Of a stretch of 64,000 bases of DNA, positions 1 through 9,300 are shown one piece after another. Origin of the DNA: CAYGUI01 sp964353115. GTDB taxonomy: Bacteria; Pseudomonadota; Gammaproteobacteria; JAGOUU01. The notes beneath the pieces are model-generated. The model was given only the letters and a program-made list of their open reading frames with translations. It did no database searches and was not told where the DNA came from. A program made the translations under genes and the position numbers. Every line of letters starts with the position of its first letter. Position 1 is the stretch's first letter. The stretch is from NCBI GenBank assembly GCA_964353115.1, contig CAYGUI010000001.1, positions 1 to 64,000 on the forward strand, read 5' to 3'.

Positions 1-59
1 CTATTCGTGAAGGTGGGCGTACAGTTGGTTCTGGAGTTGTAACTAAAATTATTGAATAA
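1..59 (+). CDS. tuf: Elongation factor Tu, 3' end only
   Basis: Only the last 18 codons and the stop lie in the window. The frame from base 3 reads IREGGRTVGSGVVTKIIE and then TAA, which is the conserved end of EF-Tu, the GTPase that delivers aminoacyl-tRNA to the ribosome. It ends 8 bp before rpsJ, as in the str-S10 arrangement common in proteobacteria. The rest of the gene, including the G domain, is outside the window. Confidence 0.95.
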   Translation, partial: IREGGRTVGSGVVTKIIE

Positions 60-67
60 GGGTATAT

Positions 68-400
68 ATGGTTAGTCAAAAAATACGAATAATTCTAACA
101 GCTTTAGATTATAAGACTATAGAAAAATCAGTGCATGAAATTGTTACTGCAGCAAAACGTACTGGAGCTCGCTTGAGTGGTCCAGTACCTTTGCCTAAAT
201 CTATAAGAAAGTATACAATACTGAAATCTCCGCATGTTAATAAAGATGCGAGAAATCAGTTGCAAATATCTCAGTATAAAATGTTAGTAGATATTTTAGA
301 TTATAGTGATAAAACTATGGATTCTCTTATGAGACTTGATTTACCAGCTGGTGTAAATGTAAAAGTTTCAACAAAAGAAGAAAATAAAGAAGAAAATTAA
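68..400 (+). CDS. rpsJ: 30S ribosomal protein S10 (NusE)
   Basis: First gene of the S10 cluster. S10 sits in the 30S head and also acts as NusE with NusB in antitermination. The 110-residue product matches the family from its start (QKIRI) through SGPVPLP near residues 37-43 and the SPHVNKDARNQ segment. It is about seven residues longer than the usual 103: the tail KEENKEEN comes from a 12-bp direct duplication (374-385 and 386-397) just before the stop, so the charged tail looks like a recent lineage-specific addition. Confidence 0.98.
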   Translation: MVSQKIRIILTALDYKTIEKSVHEIVTAAKRTGARLSGPVPLPKSIRKYTILKSPHVNKDARNQLQISQYKMLVDILDYSDKTMDSLMRLDLPAGVNVKVSTKEENKEEN

Positions 401-430
401 TATAACTTTTAAATTTTAAGGTGTGTTAAC

Positions 431-1075
431 ATGGCAAGGGCTTTAGGTCTTATCGGCAGAAAATGTGGAATGACCAGAATTATAGATGGTGGTAAAGCTA
501 TACCGGTTACAGTTATTGATGTAAGTGGTAATGCTGTAACTCAGGTAAAAACAAGTGGTCTAGATGGTTATAACGCGATTCAGTTATCTTTTGGTGAACA
601 AAAAATAAGTCGTGTTAATAAGCCTATTAAAGGTCATTATGAAAAAGCTGGTGTTGCTCCAGGAATAAAAATACGTGAATTTCGGTTATCTGAAAAAGAA
701 GTTTCTGAATATTCATTAGGAGATGTTATTTCTGCGAATAAGTTCGAAGGAATCTCTTTAGTTGATGTTTCTGGTATTTCTAAAGGTAAAGGGTTTGCTG
801 GTACTATAAAAAGATGGAACTTTAAAGGGCAGCCAATGACTCATGGTAACTCTTTATCACATAGGGTACCTGGTTCTACTGGTCAAAACCAAAGCCCTGG
901 TAAAGTTTTTAAAGGAAAAAAAATGCCTGGTCAAATGGGTAATGCTAATACTACAGCAAAGGCTTTATCCGTAGTAAAAATAGACAACGAAAAGAATTTA
1001 ATACTAGTAAAAGGATCTGTTCCTGGTCATGCTGGTTCACTAGTTGTTGTTACAGTTTCAGATAAAAATAGATAA
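431..1075 (+). CDS. rplC: 50S ribosomal protein L3
   Basis: L3 is an early-assembly 23S rRNA binder whose long loop reaches toward the peptidyl transferase centre. The 214-residue protein begins [12 protein letters not shown] and carries the loop signature [16 protein letters not shown] near residue 145, including the glutamine methylated by PrmB in E. coli. Length is normal. The start is supported by the purine-rich AAGGTGTG upstream at about 419-425. It lies between rpsJ and rplD, co-directional with short spacers. Confidence 0.98.
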   Translation: MARALGLIGRKCGMTRIIDGGKAIPVTVIDVSGNAVTQVKTSGLDGYNAIQLSFGEQKISRVNKPIKGHYEKAGVAPGIKIREFRLSEKEVSEYSLGDVISANKFEGISLVDVSGISKGKGFAGTIKRWNFKGQPMTHGNSLSHRVPGSTGQNQSPGKVFKGKKMPGQMGNANTTAKALSVVKIDNEKNLILVKGSVPGHAGSLVVVTVSDKNR

Positions 1076-1092
1076 ATATTTTAGGTATAACT

Positions 1093-1725
1093 ATGGAACT
1101 TAGTGTAAAAAACATAAATAAAAATGATTTGACTAAGGTTGAAATTTCCGATGTGCTTTTGCAGCAAGATTTTAATATGACTCTTGTTCATCAGTCGGTT
1201 GTGGCGTATAAAGCTAAGAGAATTTCGACTAAAGCTCAAAAAAGTCGTGCTGAAGTTAGCGGAGGCGGAAAAAAACCTTGGAAACAAAAGGGAACTGGGA
1301 GAGCTCGTGCGGGTTCAACTAGGAGTCCTTTGTGGAGACATGGGGGTAGGGCCTTTGCAGCTAAGCCTCGTAATCATGAGCAAAAGATTAATAGAAAAAT
1401 GTATAGTAAGGCTATTTGCTCTATTATCTCAGAATTATATAGACAAGACAGATTGTTAGTTATTGATAGTTTGTCAGGGTTAGTGTCTTCCCCTAAAACA
1501 AAAGAAATTTTAGTTCTTTTGAATAGTAAATTTGAGCTGCCAAATTCCGAACGTATTTTATTTATAGATAAAGAAATAGATATGAATTTGTACTTAGCTG
1601 GAAGAAATCTTCCTAATCTTTCGTATCTTGAATTATCTTCGTTAAATCCTGTTAGTTTGGTTTATGCAGATAAAGTTGTTATTTCTCTTGAAGCATTGCG
1701 TACATTGGAGGAAAGAGTAGCATGA
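1093..1725 (+). CDS. rplD: 50S ribosomal protein L4
   Basis: L4 lines the polypeptide exit tunnel; in E. coli it also represses its own operon, and whether that happens here cannot be told. The 210-residue product has the conserved tunnel loop GGGKKPWKQKGTGRAR and SPLWRHGGRAF between about residues 55 and 92. Its stop overlaps the start of rplW by 4 bp (ATGA), pointing to translational coupling. Confidence 0.98.
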   Translation: MELSVKNINKNDLTKVEISDVLLQQDFNMTLVHQSVVAYKAKRISTKAQKSRAEVSGGGKKPWKQKGTGRARAGSTRSPLWRHGGRAFAAKPRNHEQKINRKMYSKAICSIISELYRQDRLLVIDSLSGLVSSPKTKEILVLLNSKFELPNSERILFIDKEIDMNLYLAGRNLPNLSYLELSSLNPVSLVYADKVVISLEALRTLEERVA

Positions 1726-2030
1726 ATACCAGTGAAAAATTATATTCAGTTATAAAATCTATTCATATGTCTGAAAAGGCAATGAAGAGTGAAGAAAAAA
1801 TTAATCAGTATGTATTTAAAGTTTGCTCTACATCTAATAAGTTTTTAATAAAAAAAGCAGTTGAAAAAGTTTTCAATGTTGTTGTTGATAGCGTTCGAGT
1901 TATAAATGTTAAAGGTAAGAAAAAAATATTTAAGCAACGTATCGGCAAACGCAGTGATTGGAAAAAGGCTTATATAAAGTTAAAAGAAGGGCAAGAGATA
2001 AGTTATTCTGGGGTGTCAGATAAGGGGTAA
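1722..2030 (+). CDS. rplW: 50S ribosomal protein L23
   Basis: L23 lies at the tunnel exit and docks trigger factor and SRP. The 102-residue product shows the family pattern IHMSEKAM near the start, then [20 protein letters not shown]. The ATG overlaps the rplD stop in an ATGA tetranucleotide, and rplB follows after 2 bp. Position in the cluster and length are standard. Confidence 0.97.
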   Translation: MNTSEKLYSVIKSIHMSEKAMKSEEKINQYVFKVCSTSNKFLIKKAVEKVFNVVVDSVRVINVKGKKKIFKQRIGKRSDWKKAYIKLKEGQEISYSGVSDKG

Positions 2031-2032
2031 AT

Positions 2033-2872
2033 ATGAGTAATCTTATTAAAGTAGAAAAAAAAGCAACATCTGCTGGCACTAGACATGCAGTTCGCTATAG
2101 AGATAAGTCGTTAGCAGTTAAGACTAAGAAAATTAAAGGTCTTATTGGTAAAAAAACAAAGCAAGGTGGACGTAATAATAAAGGTAGAATTACTGTAAGA
2201 CACCAAGGTGGCGGACATAAGCAGCAATATAGATTAGTAGATTTTAAACGAAATAAAGATGGTATTCCTGCACAAGTTGAAAGAATAGAATACGATCCAA
2301 ATAGAACTGCAAATTTAGCTTTATTATTATATAAAGATGGTGAAAGAAGATATATAATTGCTCCTAATGGTTTATCTGTTGGTGATGAAGTTTGTTCAGG
2401 TGCAGATTCTTCTATAAAAGTAGGTAACTGCTTACCATTAAAGAACATTAAAGTTGGTACCAAAATACATTGTATTGAGCTGCGCCCTGGTAAAGGAGCT
2501 CAGGTTAATAGATCGGCTGGAACGTCTGCTGATCTAGTGGGATTTGATGGAGAGTATGCTTTAGTTAAATTGAATTCTAAAAGTGTTCAAAAAGTTCTAT
2601 CTATTTGTCGCGCTACTGTTGGTGAAGTTGGTAATAAAGAGCACAATCTTCATAAACTTGGTAAAGCTGGTGCTGCAAGGCACCGTGGACGTCGTCCTAC
2701 TGTAAGAGGTGTTGCAATGAATCCTGTAGATCACCCTCATGGTGGTGGTGAAGGCAGAACTTCTGGAGGTAGACATCCTGTAACTCCATGGGGTAAGCCA
2801 ACTAAAGGTAAAAAAACTAGAAAAAACAAGCGTACTAGTAAGTTTATAGTGAAACGACGTGATAAAAAATAG
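2033..2872 (+). CDS. rplB: 50S ribosomal protein L2
   Basis: L2 is a universally conserved 23S rRNA binder needed for subunit association and peptidyl transfer. The 279-residue product contains [17 protein letters not shown] near residue 50 and the hallmark [16 protein letters not shown] near residues 226-241, which includes the conserved histidine. The C-terminal tail is lysine and arginine rich, as expected. Confidence 0.99.
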   Translation: MSNLIKVEKKATSAGTRHAVRYRDKSLAVKTKKIKGLIGKKTKQGGRNNKGRITVRHQGGGHKQQYRLVDFKRNKDGIPAQVERIEYDPNRTANLALLLYKDGERRYIIAPNGLSVGDEVCSGADSSIKVGNCLPLKNIKVGTKIHCIELRPGKGAQVNRSAGTSADLVGFDGEYALVKLNSKSVQKVLSICRATVGEVGNKEHNLHKLGKAGAARHRGRRPTVRGVAMNPVDHPHGGGEGRTSGGRHPVTPWGKPTKGKKTRKNKRTSKFIVKRRDKK

Positions 2873-2884
2873 AGGTATTGAATA

Positions 2885-3160
2885 GTGGCTAGATCGTTAA
2901 AAAAAGGTCCTTTTATTGATATCAAATTACTAAAAAAGGTTCTTTCAGCAAAAGAAAAAAATGAAAAAAAACCAATTAAGACTTGGTCTAGAAAATCAGT
3001 TATAATTCCTGAAATGGTTGGTTTGACTATAGCAATTCACAATGGTCGTCAACATGTTCCGATTTTAATATCAGAAGAAATGATAGGGAATAAATTGGGT
3101 GAATTTGCTCCTACTAGAACTTTTAAAGGTCATTCTGGTGGTGATAAAAAAGCTGCTTAA
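2885..3160 (+). CDS. rpsS: 30S ribosomal protein S19
   Basis: S19 pairs with S13 in the 30S head near the A-site tRNA. The gene uses a GTG start at 2885, with GAGG at 2872-2875 upstream; the product then reads [11 protein letters not shown], the invariant N-terminus. The 91 residues include the [14 protein letters not shown] and HNGRQHVP segments and end in [10 protein letters not shown]. Length and position are standard. Confidence 0.98.
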   Translation: MARSLKKGPFIDIKLLKKVLSAKEKNEKKPIKTWSRKSVIIPEMVGLTIAIHNGRQHVPILISEEMIGNKLGEFAPTRTFKGHSGGDKKAA

Positions 3161-3185
3161 TGTAAATTCGTAAAATGAGGTTTTT

Positions 3186-3530
3186 ATGCAACAAGCAATG
3201 GCAAAATTAAAATATGCCAAAATTTCTCCGCAAAAAGCACGACAAGTTGTTAATTTTGTACGTGGAAAACATGTTTCTAAGGCTTTAGAATTGCTTCGCT
3301 ACACACCTAAAAAAGGTGCAAAAATGGTAGAGAAATTAATAAATTCTGCGATCGCCAATGCCGAAAATAATTTTGGCATGGATATAGATGAGCTTTATGT
3401 TAGTGAAATATTTGTAGATAGCGGTCCTGTTCTTAAGCGTGCAAGATTTAGAGCAAGGGGTAGAGTGGCTAGAATTTTAAAAAGAACCAGCCACCTTACT
3501 GTAGTTTTGGCAGAAAAAGGTTCTGATTAA
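3186..3530 (+). CDS. rplV: 50S ribosomal protein L22
   Basis: L22 lines the exit tunnel with L4. The 114-residue protein has the N-terminal ISPQKARQVVNFVRGK motif and the C-terminal beta-hairpin region GPVLKRARFRARGRVARILKRTSHLTVVL that forms the tunnel constriction. It is a few residues longer at the N-terminus than the typical 110, and a second ATG at 3198 is an alternative start. Confidence 0.97.
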   Translation: MQQAMAKLKYAKISPQKARQVVNFVRGKHVSKALELLRYTPKKGAKMVEKLINSAIANAENNFGMDIDELYVSEIFVDSGPVLKRARFRARGRVARILKRTSHLTVVLAEKGSD

Positions 3531-3553
3531 TAAAATTTTAAAGGTATTAAAAA

Positions 3554-4222
3554 ATGGGTCAAAAAATAAATCCAGATTTAGTTAGATATGGTAAATATAA
3601 AGAACATCTGTCTCTGTGGATTCCAACAGATAAAAATGTTCCAAGATTTTTAGAAGATGACTTTGCCATAAGGAATTTTATTGAGAAAAACTTGAGCAAT
3701 GCTTTTATTGGTAGGGTTGATATTGAGCGTCATGCAAAAAAAATAGGCGTCACTATACATACAGCTCGTCCTGGTGCAATTATTGGGAAAAAAGGCAGTG
3801 ATGCTGAAGAGTTGAAAAAGAAACTTTCTCAAGTTGCAGGTGCATCTGTGCAAGTGACTATAAAAGAGATTAGAAAACCAGAAATTCATGCAACTTTAGT
3901 AGCAAAATCAATAGCTCAACAATTGGAGCGTCGAGTAATGTTCCGTAGAGCTATGAAAAGATCTATTGGTAGTGCTATGAAGCTAGGTGCTAAGGGTATT
4001 AAAATATGTATTTCTGGTCGATTAGGTGGAGCTGAAATAGCTAGAAGCGAATGGGCTAAAGAAGGAAGAATACCTTTGCAAACGTTTAGAGCCAATATTG
4101 ATTACGGTTTTGCCGAGGCTAAAACTACCTACGGTATTATAGGGGTTAAGGTTTGGATCTATAAAGGTGATGTTTTGGCAACAAACTCTGATAGTTTTGA
4201 GAAAAAAGATAAGCAAAATTAA
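3554..4222 (+). CDS. rpsC: 30S ribosomal protein S3
   Basis: S3 forms part of the mRNA entry channel. The 222-residue product starts [11 protein letters not shown], and a type II KH domain with [16 protein letters not shown] lies near residues 75-90. The C-terminal half contains the conserved [15 protein letters not shown] segment. Proline in the usual MGQKVNPxGxR start is replaced locally by NPDLVRYG, a small divergence. A 56-bp gap follows, wide for this cluster. Confidence 0.98.
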   Translation: MGQKINPDLVRYGKYKEHLSLWIPTDKNVPRFLEDDFAIRNFIEKNLSNAFIGRVDIERHAKKIGVTIHTARPGAIIGKKGSDAEELKKKLSQVAGASVQVTIKEIRKPEIHATLVAKSIAQQLERRVMFRRAMKRSIGSAMKLGAKGIKICISGRLGGAEIARSEWAKEGRIPLQTFRANIDYGFAEAKTTYGIIGVKVWIYKGDVLATNSDSFEKKDKQN

Positions 4223-4241
4223 TCAGATAATAGTTGATTGT

Positions 4242-4250
4242 TGATATAAT
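4242..4250 (+). promoter_or_regulatory. Possible extended -10 promoter ahead of rplP
   Basis: The rpsC-rplP gap contains TGATATAAT, a full TATAAT preceded by the TG of an extended -10 element, 29 bp before the rplP ATG. No good -35 is present at the usual distance. It could be an internal promoter boosting the distal half of the S10 cluster. Confidence 0.3.
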
Positions 4251-4278
4251 TCAGTTTAAAATTAGAGGCTAAAAATTT

Positions 4279-4692
4279 ATGTTGCAACCTAAAAGAACTA
4301 AGTATAGGAAACAACACAAGGGTAGAAATAGAGGTGTTGCTACCAGTGGAAATAAGGTTTGTTTTGGTGACTATGGTTTAAAAGCTACCACACGAGGACG
4401 TATAACTGCTCGTCAAATTGAAGCAGCTAGACGTGCTATGACTAGGTATGTAAAGCGAGGCGGTCAAATATGGATTCGTATCTTTCCAGATAAGCCTATA
4501 ACTGAAAAGCCGTTAGGCGTTAGAATGGGTAGTGGTAAAGGTAATGTTGAGTATTGGGTTGCAGAAGTAAGGCCCGGAACAGTGCTTTATGAAATGGATG
4601 GAGTGCCTATTGATATAGCGCGTGAAGCTTTTAAATTAGCTTCATATAAGCTTCCGGTAAGAACAGTTTTTGAAGAGAGAACAGTGCAGTGA
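4279..4692 (+). CDS. rplP: 50S ribosomal protein L16
   Basis: L16 helps organise the A-site and binds near 5S rRNA. The 137-residue product begins [19 protein letters not shown] and has [19 protein letters not shown] and [22 protein letters not shown], all family hallmarks. Its stop overlaps the rpmC start by 4 bp. Confidence 0.98.
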   Translation: MLQPKRTKYRKQHKGRNRGVATSGNKVCFGDYGLKATTRGRITARQIEAARRAMTRYVKRGGQIWIRIFPDKPITEKPLGVRMGSGKGNVEYWVAEVRPGTVLYEMDGVPIDIAREAFKLASYKLPVRTVFEERTVQ

Positions 4693-4886
4693 TTAATTTA
4701 AGTGAATTAAAAGAAAAAAATGTTTCTGAATTGAAACAGTTATGTGTAAACTTGAAGAAATCTTCTTTTGAATTAAAACTTCAAAAATCTTTAGGTCAAA
4801 AAATAAGTTTGGGCGAATTACGTAAAGTTAAGAAAAATATTGCTCAAGTAAAAACGTTAATAGTTCAAAAAGAATTAGCTGAATAA
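4689..4886 (+). CDS. rpmC: 50S ribosomal protein L29
   Basis: L29 is a small helical-hairpin protein beside L23 at the tunnel exit. The 65-residue product has the pattern [13 protein letters not shown] and then the second helix with [15 protein letters not shown]. The start overlaps the rplP stop (GTGATTAA context), so translation is probably coupled. Confidence 0.95.
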   Translation: MINLSELKEKNVSELKQLCVNLKKSSFELKLQKSLGQKISLGELRKVKKNIAQVKTLIVQKELAE

Positions 4887-4905
4887 AAGAGGTTTATATA
4901 AAATT

Positions 4906-5175
4906 ATGAAGTTAGATCAAGCTTCTAAAAAATATTTACAAGGCACAGTTGTTAGTACATCTATGGACAAAACAGCTGTAATTGCTATAGTGCGTAAAGA
5001 AAAGCATAAAAAGTACAATAAGTATATCAAAAAGGTAACTAAGTGCTATGCTCATGATTCTAATAATTCATGCAAAGTTGGAGAAGTGGTAAAGATAGAA
5101 TCTACTAGACCTCTTTCAAAGCTTAAAAGATGGGTTGTCGTAGATACAAACGATTTAGTAGGTGAAGCCTTATGA
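4906..5175 (+). CDS. rpsQ: 30S ribosomal protein S17
   Basis: S17 is an OB-fold primary 16S rRNA binder. The 89-residue protein shows [18 protein letters not shown] near the N-terminus, [10 protein letters not shown] in the middle and the [14 protein letters not shown] tail. Four bases overlap with the start of rplN. Confidence 0.97.
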   Translation: MKLDQASKKYLQGTVVSTSMDKTAVIAIVRKEKHKKYNKYIKKVTKCYAHDSNNSCKVGEVVKIESTRPLSKLKRWVVVDTNDLVGEAL

Positions 5176-5540
5176 TTCAAATGCAAACTGAACTTGCAGT
5201 AGCTGATAATAGCGGTGCAAAAAGAGTAGAGTGTATTAAAGTATTGGGTGGTTCAAAGCGCCGTTATGCTGGAATAGGTTCTGTTATTAAAATAACAGTT
5301 AAAGATGCAAATCCTAGAGGTAAGGTTAAAAAGGGCTCTGTATGGAAGGCTGTTGTTGTTAGAACAAAAAAAGGCGTTCGTCGAGCAGATGGGTCTTTAA
5401 TTAGGTTTGATTCTAATGCGGTAGTTCTTTTAAATAATCAGGAGCAGCCAATAGGGACTCGTATATTTGGGCCTGTTACGCGTGAGCTTAGATCTGAAAA
5501 GTTTATGAGAATAATATCTTTGGCTCCAGAAGTTTTATAA
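5172..5540 (+). CDS. rplN: 50S ribosomal protein L14
   Basis: First gene of the spc part of the cluster. L14 contacts the 30S subunit and the silencing factor RsfS, whose gene is also in this window (61147-61497). The 122 residues begin [28 protein letters not shown] and end with [19 protein letters not shown], the standard termini. Overlap with rpsQ means no separate spc promoter fits directly before it. Confidence 0.98.
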   Translation: MIQMQTELAVADNSGAKRVECIKVLGGSKRRYAGIGSVIKITVKDANPRGKVKKGSVWKAVVVRTKKGVRRADGSLIRFDSNAVVLLNNQEQPIGTRIFGPVTRELRSEKFMRIISLAPEVL

Positions 5541-5554
5541 TTTGAGGTATTTTA

Positions 5555-5872
5555 ATGAGATTGCGCACAAATGATGATGTTATTGTAATCGCCGGAAAAT
5601 ATAAGGGTAAAGTTAGTAAAGTTAAAAAAGTTTATCCTAAAATAAATAAGATATTAATAGAAGGCGTTAACATAGTTAAAAAGCATCTTAAATCTGATCC
5701 GAATCGTGGAATTGAAGGTGGTATTAAGAGTATTGAACTTCCTTTAGACGCTTCTAATGTTGCTATTTATAATTTAAAAGCAAAAAAGGCAGATAAAGTA
5801 AAATATATTTTTGAAGAAGATAAGAAAGTAAGGGTGTTTTCTTCAAGTGGTGAAAAAGTAGGTGATGTTTAG
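5555..5872 (+). CDS. rplX: 50S ribosomal protein L24
   Basis: L24 starts 50S assembly. The 105-residue product has the N-terminal KOW motif (DDVIVIAGKYKGKVSKVKKVYPK, split by rough residues 6-28) and the GVNIVKKHLK segment. A purine-rich TTGAGG lies upstream. Length is normal. Confidence 0.97.
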   Translation: MRLRTNDDVIVIAGKYKGKVSKVKKVYPKINKILIEGVNIVKKHLKSDPNRGIEGGIKSIELPLDASNVAIYNLKAKKADKVKYIFEEDKKVRVFSSSGEKVGDV

Positions 5873-5882
5873 AGTTTAAATT

Positions 5883-6419
5883 ATGATTAATTTTAAGACT
5901 TCGTATAAAGAGAATGTAGCAAAAAAGCTACAAGAAAAATTTGGGTATAAGTCAGTGATGCAAGTTCCAAAAATCACTAAAATCACATTAAATATGGGAG
6001 TAGGGGCGGCAGCTCTAAACAAAGATCTTATTAAAGATGCTGTAAGTGACTTAGAATTGATATCAGGTCAAAAACCTGTTGTTACGTTATCACGTAAGGC
6101 TATCGCTGGATTTAAAATTCGTGAAAATTGGCCTATTGGATGTAAAGTGACATTGCGAAGAGATCGTATGTATCAATTTTTAGAGCGTTTGGTAAAAATT
6201 TATTTACCACGTGTTAGAGATTTTAGAGGTGTTAGTAAGAAATCTTTTGATGGCATGGGTAATTATAGTTTAGGAATTAAAGAACAAATAGTTTGCCCAG
6301 AAATAGATTACGATAAAATATCAGCTATTAGAGGTTTTGATATAACTATTACAACTACTGCAAAATCAGACAAAGAAGCTCTTGCATTATTAGAATCATT
6401 TGAGTTTCCATTTTATTAA
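5883..6419 (+). CDS. rplE: 50S ribosomal protein L5
   Basis: L5 binds 5S rRNA and forms bridge contacts with S13. The 178-residue product includes [13 protein letters not shown], the [20 protein letters not shown] region and the C-terminal [16 protein letters not shown] block, all typical. Only 10 bp separate it from rplX. Confidence 0.98.
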   Translation: MINFKTSYKENVAKKLQEKFGYKSVMQVPKITKITLNMGVGAAALNKDLIKDAVSDLELISGQKPVVTLSRKAIAGFKIRENWPIGCKVTLRRDRMYQFLERLVKIYLPRVRDFRGVSKKSFDGMGNYSLGIKEQIVCPEIDYDKISAIRGFDITITTTAKSDKEALALLESFEFPFY

Positions 6420-6433
6420 TAAGTGAGATTATT

Positions 6434-6733
6434 ATGGCAAAAAAATCTATAAAAGAAAGAGAGAAAAAAAGAGCTAATCTTAATAGTAAATATAAAGACA
6501 AAATTGCAGAGCTTAAAGGTATCATAAAAAATGGTTCTCCAGAAGAAGCTTGGCATGCAAGATTATCTCTTCAAGAAATACCAAAAAATGCGCATCTAAA
6601 TCGTCAGCGTAAAAGATGCATGATTACAGGTAGATCTAGAGGTATAGTAGGTGATTTTATGCTTAGTAGAATAAAATTTAGAGAATGGGCAGAAAAAGGC
6701 TACATACCTGGTCTCGTTATATCTAGCTGGTAG
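6434..6733 (+). CDS. rpsN: 30S ribosomal protein S14 (zinc-free form)
   Basis: S14 is in the 30S head. At 99 residues with only one cysteine (in RKRCMITGRSRG) this is the longer C-minus form that lacks the zinc ribbon. The C-terminus KFREWAEKGYIPGLVISSW matches the family. The gene sits between rplE and rpsH as usual. Confidence 0.97.
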   Translation: MAKKSIKEREKKRANLNSKYKDKIAELKGIIKNGSPEEAWHARLSLQEIPKNAHLNRQRKRCMITGRSRGIVGDFMLSRIKFREWAEKGYIPGLVISSW

Positions 6734-6766
6734 TTTTTAATATATAAATATAAAAGAGAAAGTTTT

Positions 6767-7168
6767 ATGTCAATGCAAGATCCTATAGCAAATATGTTGG
6801 CAAGAATAAGAAATGCTCAAATGGCCAGCCATAAAAGCGTTACTATTCCTTATTCTAATATTAAAGAGCGTATTACTGCTGTTTTAAAAAATGAAGGGTA
6901 TATTGAAAAATTTGAGATTTTAGATAAAAATCCTTTGAAATATATTACTATTCATTTGAAATATTATAATAATGTTCCAGTAATTAAAGGTTTACGCCGT
7001 GTTAGTAAGCCCAGTAAGAGATTTTATGTTGCTTCAAGTGATGATAAAGCTCTTAATATTATGGGAGGGCTTGGGACAGCTATATTAACTACTCCAAAAG
7101 GAGTTATTTCAGGTAAAGAAGCCGCTAGTATGAAATGTGGCGGTGAATTATTATGTTATGTATATTAA
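6767..7168 (+). CDS. rpsH: 30S ribosomal protein S8
   Basis: S8 is a primary 16S binder and the spc operon repressor in E. coli; no matching target site could be judged by eye. The 133-residue product starts MSMQDPIANMLARIRNAQ and ends GVISGKEAASMKCGGELLCYVY, close to the family consensus (GGxxLCxVW). AGAGAAAG upstream is a plausible ribosome binding site. Confidence 0.97.
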   Translation: MSMQDPIANMLARIRNAQMASHKSVTIPYSNIKERITAVLKNEGYIEKFEILDKNPLKYITIHLKYYNNVPVIKGLRRVSKPSKRFYVASSDDKALNIMGGLGTAILTTPKGVISGKEAASMKCGGELLCYVY

Positions 7169-7187
7169 AAGTTTGGGGTATTAAAAA

Positions 7188-7739
7188 ATGAGTGCTGAAT
7201 TGTCGCGGGTTGCACGAGCACCTATAAAATTTGATAACTCTGTTAAAATAGAGTCTCAAAAACAAGATGTTTATTGTGCTTTAAAAATTACAGGTCCAAA
7301 AGGAAGCAATGTAATTAACATTCCTAACACTATACATTTTTCTGTTAATGATAATGTGTTTTCAATAGTAAGTAGTGTTGATGAAAATAAAGCTCTTCCT
7401 GGAACTATGAGAGCTCTTGTTTGTAATGCTATTGAAGGTGTTACAAATGAATTTAAGAAAAAATTAATTATTAATGGTACTGGGTATCGCGCTCAAATTA
7501 AAGGAAATATTTTAAATTTATCTTTAGGATTTTCTCACCCTGTTGAGTTTAAAATACCAAATGGAGTAAATATTGTAACTCCATCTCAAACTGAAATAGA
7601 GGTTTCTTCTGTTGATAAGCAGCTTTTAGGTGCAGTTTGCGCTGATATAAGAAGTTATCGTCCACCTGAGCCTTATAAAGGTAAAGGTATTAAGTACGAA
7701 GATGAGAAAATTCAAAGAAAAGAAGTAGATAAAAAATAG
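7188..7739 (+). CDS. rplF: 50S ribosomal protein L6
   Basis: L6 sits near the factor-binding region of the 50S subunit. The 183-residue protein begins MSAELSRVARAPIKF, has two repeated alpha/beta domains, and near its C-terminus has DIRSYRPPEPYKGKGIKYEDE, the L6 signature (residues about 150-170). Confidence 0.97.
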   Translation: MSAELSRVARAPIKFDNSVKIESQKQDVYCALKITGPKGSNVINIPNTIHFSVNDNVFSIVSSVDENKALPGTMRALVCNAIEGVTNEFKKKLIINGTGYRAQIKGNILNLSLGFSHPVEFKIPNGVNIVTPSQTEIEVSSVDKQLLGAVCADIRSYRPPEPYKGKGIKYEDEKIQRKEVDKK

Positions 7740-7749
7740 CATATAAAAT

Positions 7750-8115
7750 ATGAATAAGAGAAATAAAGTTCAAAAAAATAAAACTATTAAAGTTAGACAG
7801 AATCAAAGAAGAACTTCTAATTATCGTTTATGTGTGGATAAATCTTCTAAAAATATGTACGCTCAGATCATTAAGCACGAAGAAAATGCTTCTGATGTTA
7901 CTGTATTAGCTGTATCTACTTTGACGAAAGATATTAAGTCTAAACATAAATGTACTGGTAATGTTGAAGCAGCCAAGGAAGTTGGAAAATTAATCGCTTC
8001 TATGGCTAAGAAAGCAGGAATAAGTAAAGTTGCTTTTGATAGATCAGGATTTAAATATCATGGTCGTATCGCTGCACTTGCAATGGGAGCTCGTGACGGT
8101 GGTCTGGAATTTTAA
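7750..8115 (+). CDS. rplR: 50S ribosomal protein L18
   Basis: L18 carries 5S rRNA with L5. The 121 residues include [20 protein letters not shown] near the N-terminus and the C-terminal [26 protein letters not shown] block, which is diagnostic. The rplF-rplR spacing is 10 bp. Confidence 0.97.
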   Translation: MNKRNKVQKNKTIKVRQNQRRTSNYRLCVDKSSKNMYAQIIKHEENASDVTVLAVSTLTKDIKSKHKCTGNVEAAKEVGKLIASMAKKAGISKVAFDRSGFKYHGRIAALAMGARDGGLEF

Positions 8116-8144
8116 TACAAATTTTTTAAGAGAGAGTTTTAATA

Positions 8145-8654
8145 ATGTCTACTTTTGATCAAAATACGGATACTGACGGTAAAATTGAAAAGTTAGTAAA
8201 AATTAATAGAACGTCGAAGGTTGTGAAAGGTGGTCGTACGTTTGGTTTTTCTGCGTTAGTTGTTGTTGGTAATGGCGCGGGAAAAATTGGTGTTGGAAGA
8301 GGAAAGTCTAAAGAAGTCGCTAAAGCTATTCAAAAAGCACTAGAGGCCGCTCGCAAGAACATGATAGACGTTGCTCTTAATAACGGTACATTGTTTCATC
8401 AAATTAAGTCCTCACATGGCGCATCTAAAATTATTATGATACCTGCTAAAGATGGTACAGGAGTAATAGCTGGTGGAGCTTTGCGTGCTGTTTTTGAAGT
8501 TATTGGTATAAAAAATGTTCTATCAAAATGCATAGGATCAACTAATCCTACTAATGTGGTTCGCGCAGCAATTAATGGGCTAATTAATACTTCTACACCT
8601 GATTATGTTGCTTCTAAGCGTGGTAAAGAAGTAGAAGATATATGGAGCGAGTAA
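8145..8654 (+). CDS. rpsE: 30S ribosomal protein S5
   Basis: S5 supports decoding fidelity and the mRNA entry site. The 169-residue product shows [18 protein letters not shown] (near residues 27-44) and [17 protein letters not shown], and ends in a domain with [20 protein letters not shown] lies upstream as a ribosome binding site. Length is normal. Confidence 0.98.
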   Translation: MSTFDQNTDTDGKIEKLVKINRTSKVVKGGRTFGFSALVVVGNGAGKIGVGRGKSKEVAKAIQKALEAARKNMIDVALNNGTLFHQIKSSHGASKIIMIPAKDGTGVIAGGALRAVFEVIGIKNVLSKCIGSTNPTNVVRAAINGLINTSTPDYVASKRGKEVEDIWSE

Positions 8655-8655
8655 G

Positions 8656-8862
8656 ATGTCAAAAACTGATGCTAATAATTACAAACAAATAAAAGTAACA
8701 TTGAAAAAAAGTGTTATTGGTTCTTTACCTAGACATAGAGCTACAATTGAAGCTTTAGGGTTAAAAAAAATAAATTCAGCTGTTGTTCATAAGTGTGATA
8801 ATGCTATTAAAGGCATGATAGACAGCGTTAGGCATCTATTAAAAGTTGAGGAGATTAAATAA
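8656..8862 (+). CDS. rpmD: 50S ribosomal protein L30
   Basis: The 68-residue product carries the L30 core KQIKVTLKKSVIGSLPRHRATIEALGLKKI and a short C-terminal helix. It starts one base after the rpsE stop, so translation may depend on reinitiation. Placement between rpsE and rplO is universal. Confidence 0.96.
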   Translation: MSKTDANNYKQIKVTLKKSVIGSLPRHRATIEALGLKKINSAVVHKCDNAIKGMIDSVRHLLKVEEIK

Positions 8863-8863
8863 T

Positions 8864-9295
8864 ATGCGTTTAAATAGTTTATTTTCGACTCCTGGGTCTC
8901 GTGTGAAAAAAACACGAAAAGGACGCGGTATTGGATCTGGTTTAGGTAAAACTAGCGGTAAAGGTCATAAAGGACAAAAAGCTAGAGCTGGTGGAAGTGT
9001 TAAAGCCGGATTTGAAGGTGGTCAAATGCCATTGCAGCGTCGTTTGCCTAAATTTGGTTTTAATTCTAGGAAAGCAAAAGTTACTGATGAAGTAAGAGTT
9101 GTATCTTTATCTTCTATACAAGAATCAGACATAACTTTAGATACACTTAAAAAATATAACTTGATATCTAATAGTATAAAAGATGTGAAAATTTTTGGTA
9201 CTGGTGAATTAGACAAGTCATTTAATATTAAGGGAATGAGAGTTTCTAAGGGAGCTCGATTGGTGATTGAAAAAGCTGGTGGGACTATTGCTTAA
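8864..9295 (+). CDS. rplO: 50S ribosomal protein L15
   Basis: L15 binds 23S rRNA late in assembly. I place the start at the ATG at 8864 (MRLNSLFSTPGSR), because TTGAGGAG at 8846-8853 forms its ribosome binding site; an in-frame TTG at 8846 lies inside that site and would overlap rpmD. The 144-residue product has the glycine-rich KGRGIGSGLGKTSGKGHKGQ segment near residues 19-38 and GFEGGQMPLQRRLPK. Confidence 0.97.
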   Translation: MRLNSLFSTPGSRVKKTRKGRGIGSGLGKTSGKGHKGQKARAGGSVKAGFEGGQMPLQRRLPKFGFNSRKAKVTDEVRVVSLSSIQESDITLDTLKKYNLISNSIKDVKIFGTGELDKSFNIKGMRVSKGARLVIEKAGGTIA

Positions 9296-9300
9296 ATATC

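Noticed and set aside
8846..8863. TTG start for rplO giving an extra MRRLNN
   Set aside because: The TTG is part of the ribosome binding site for the ATG at 8864, and the added residues do not fit L15.
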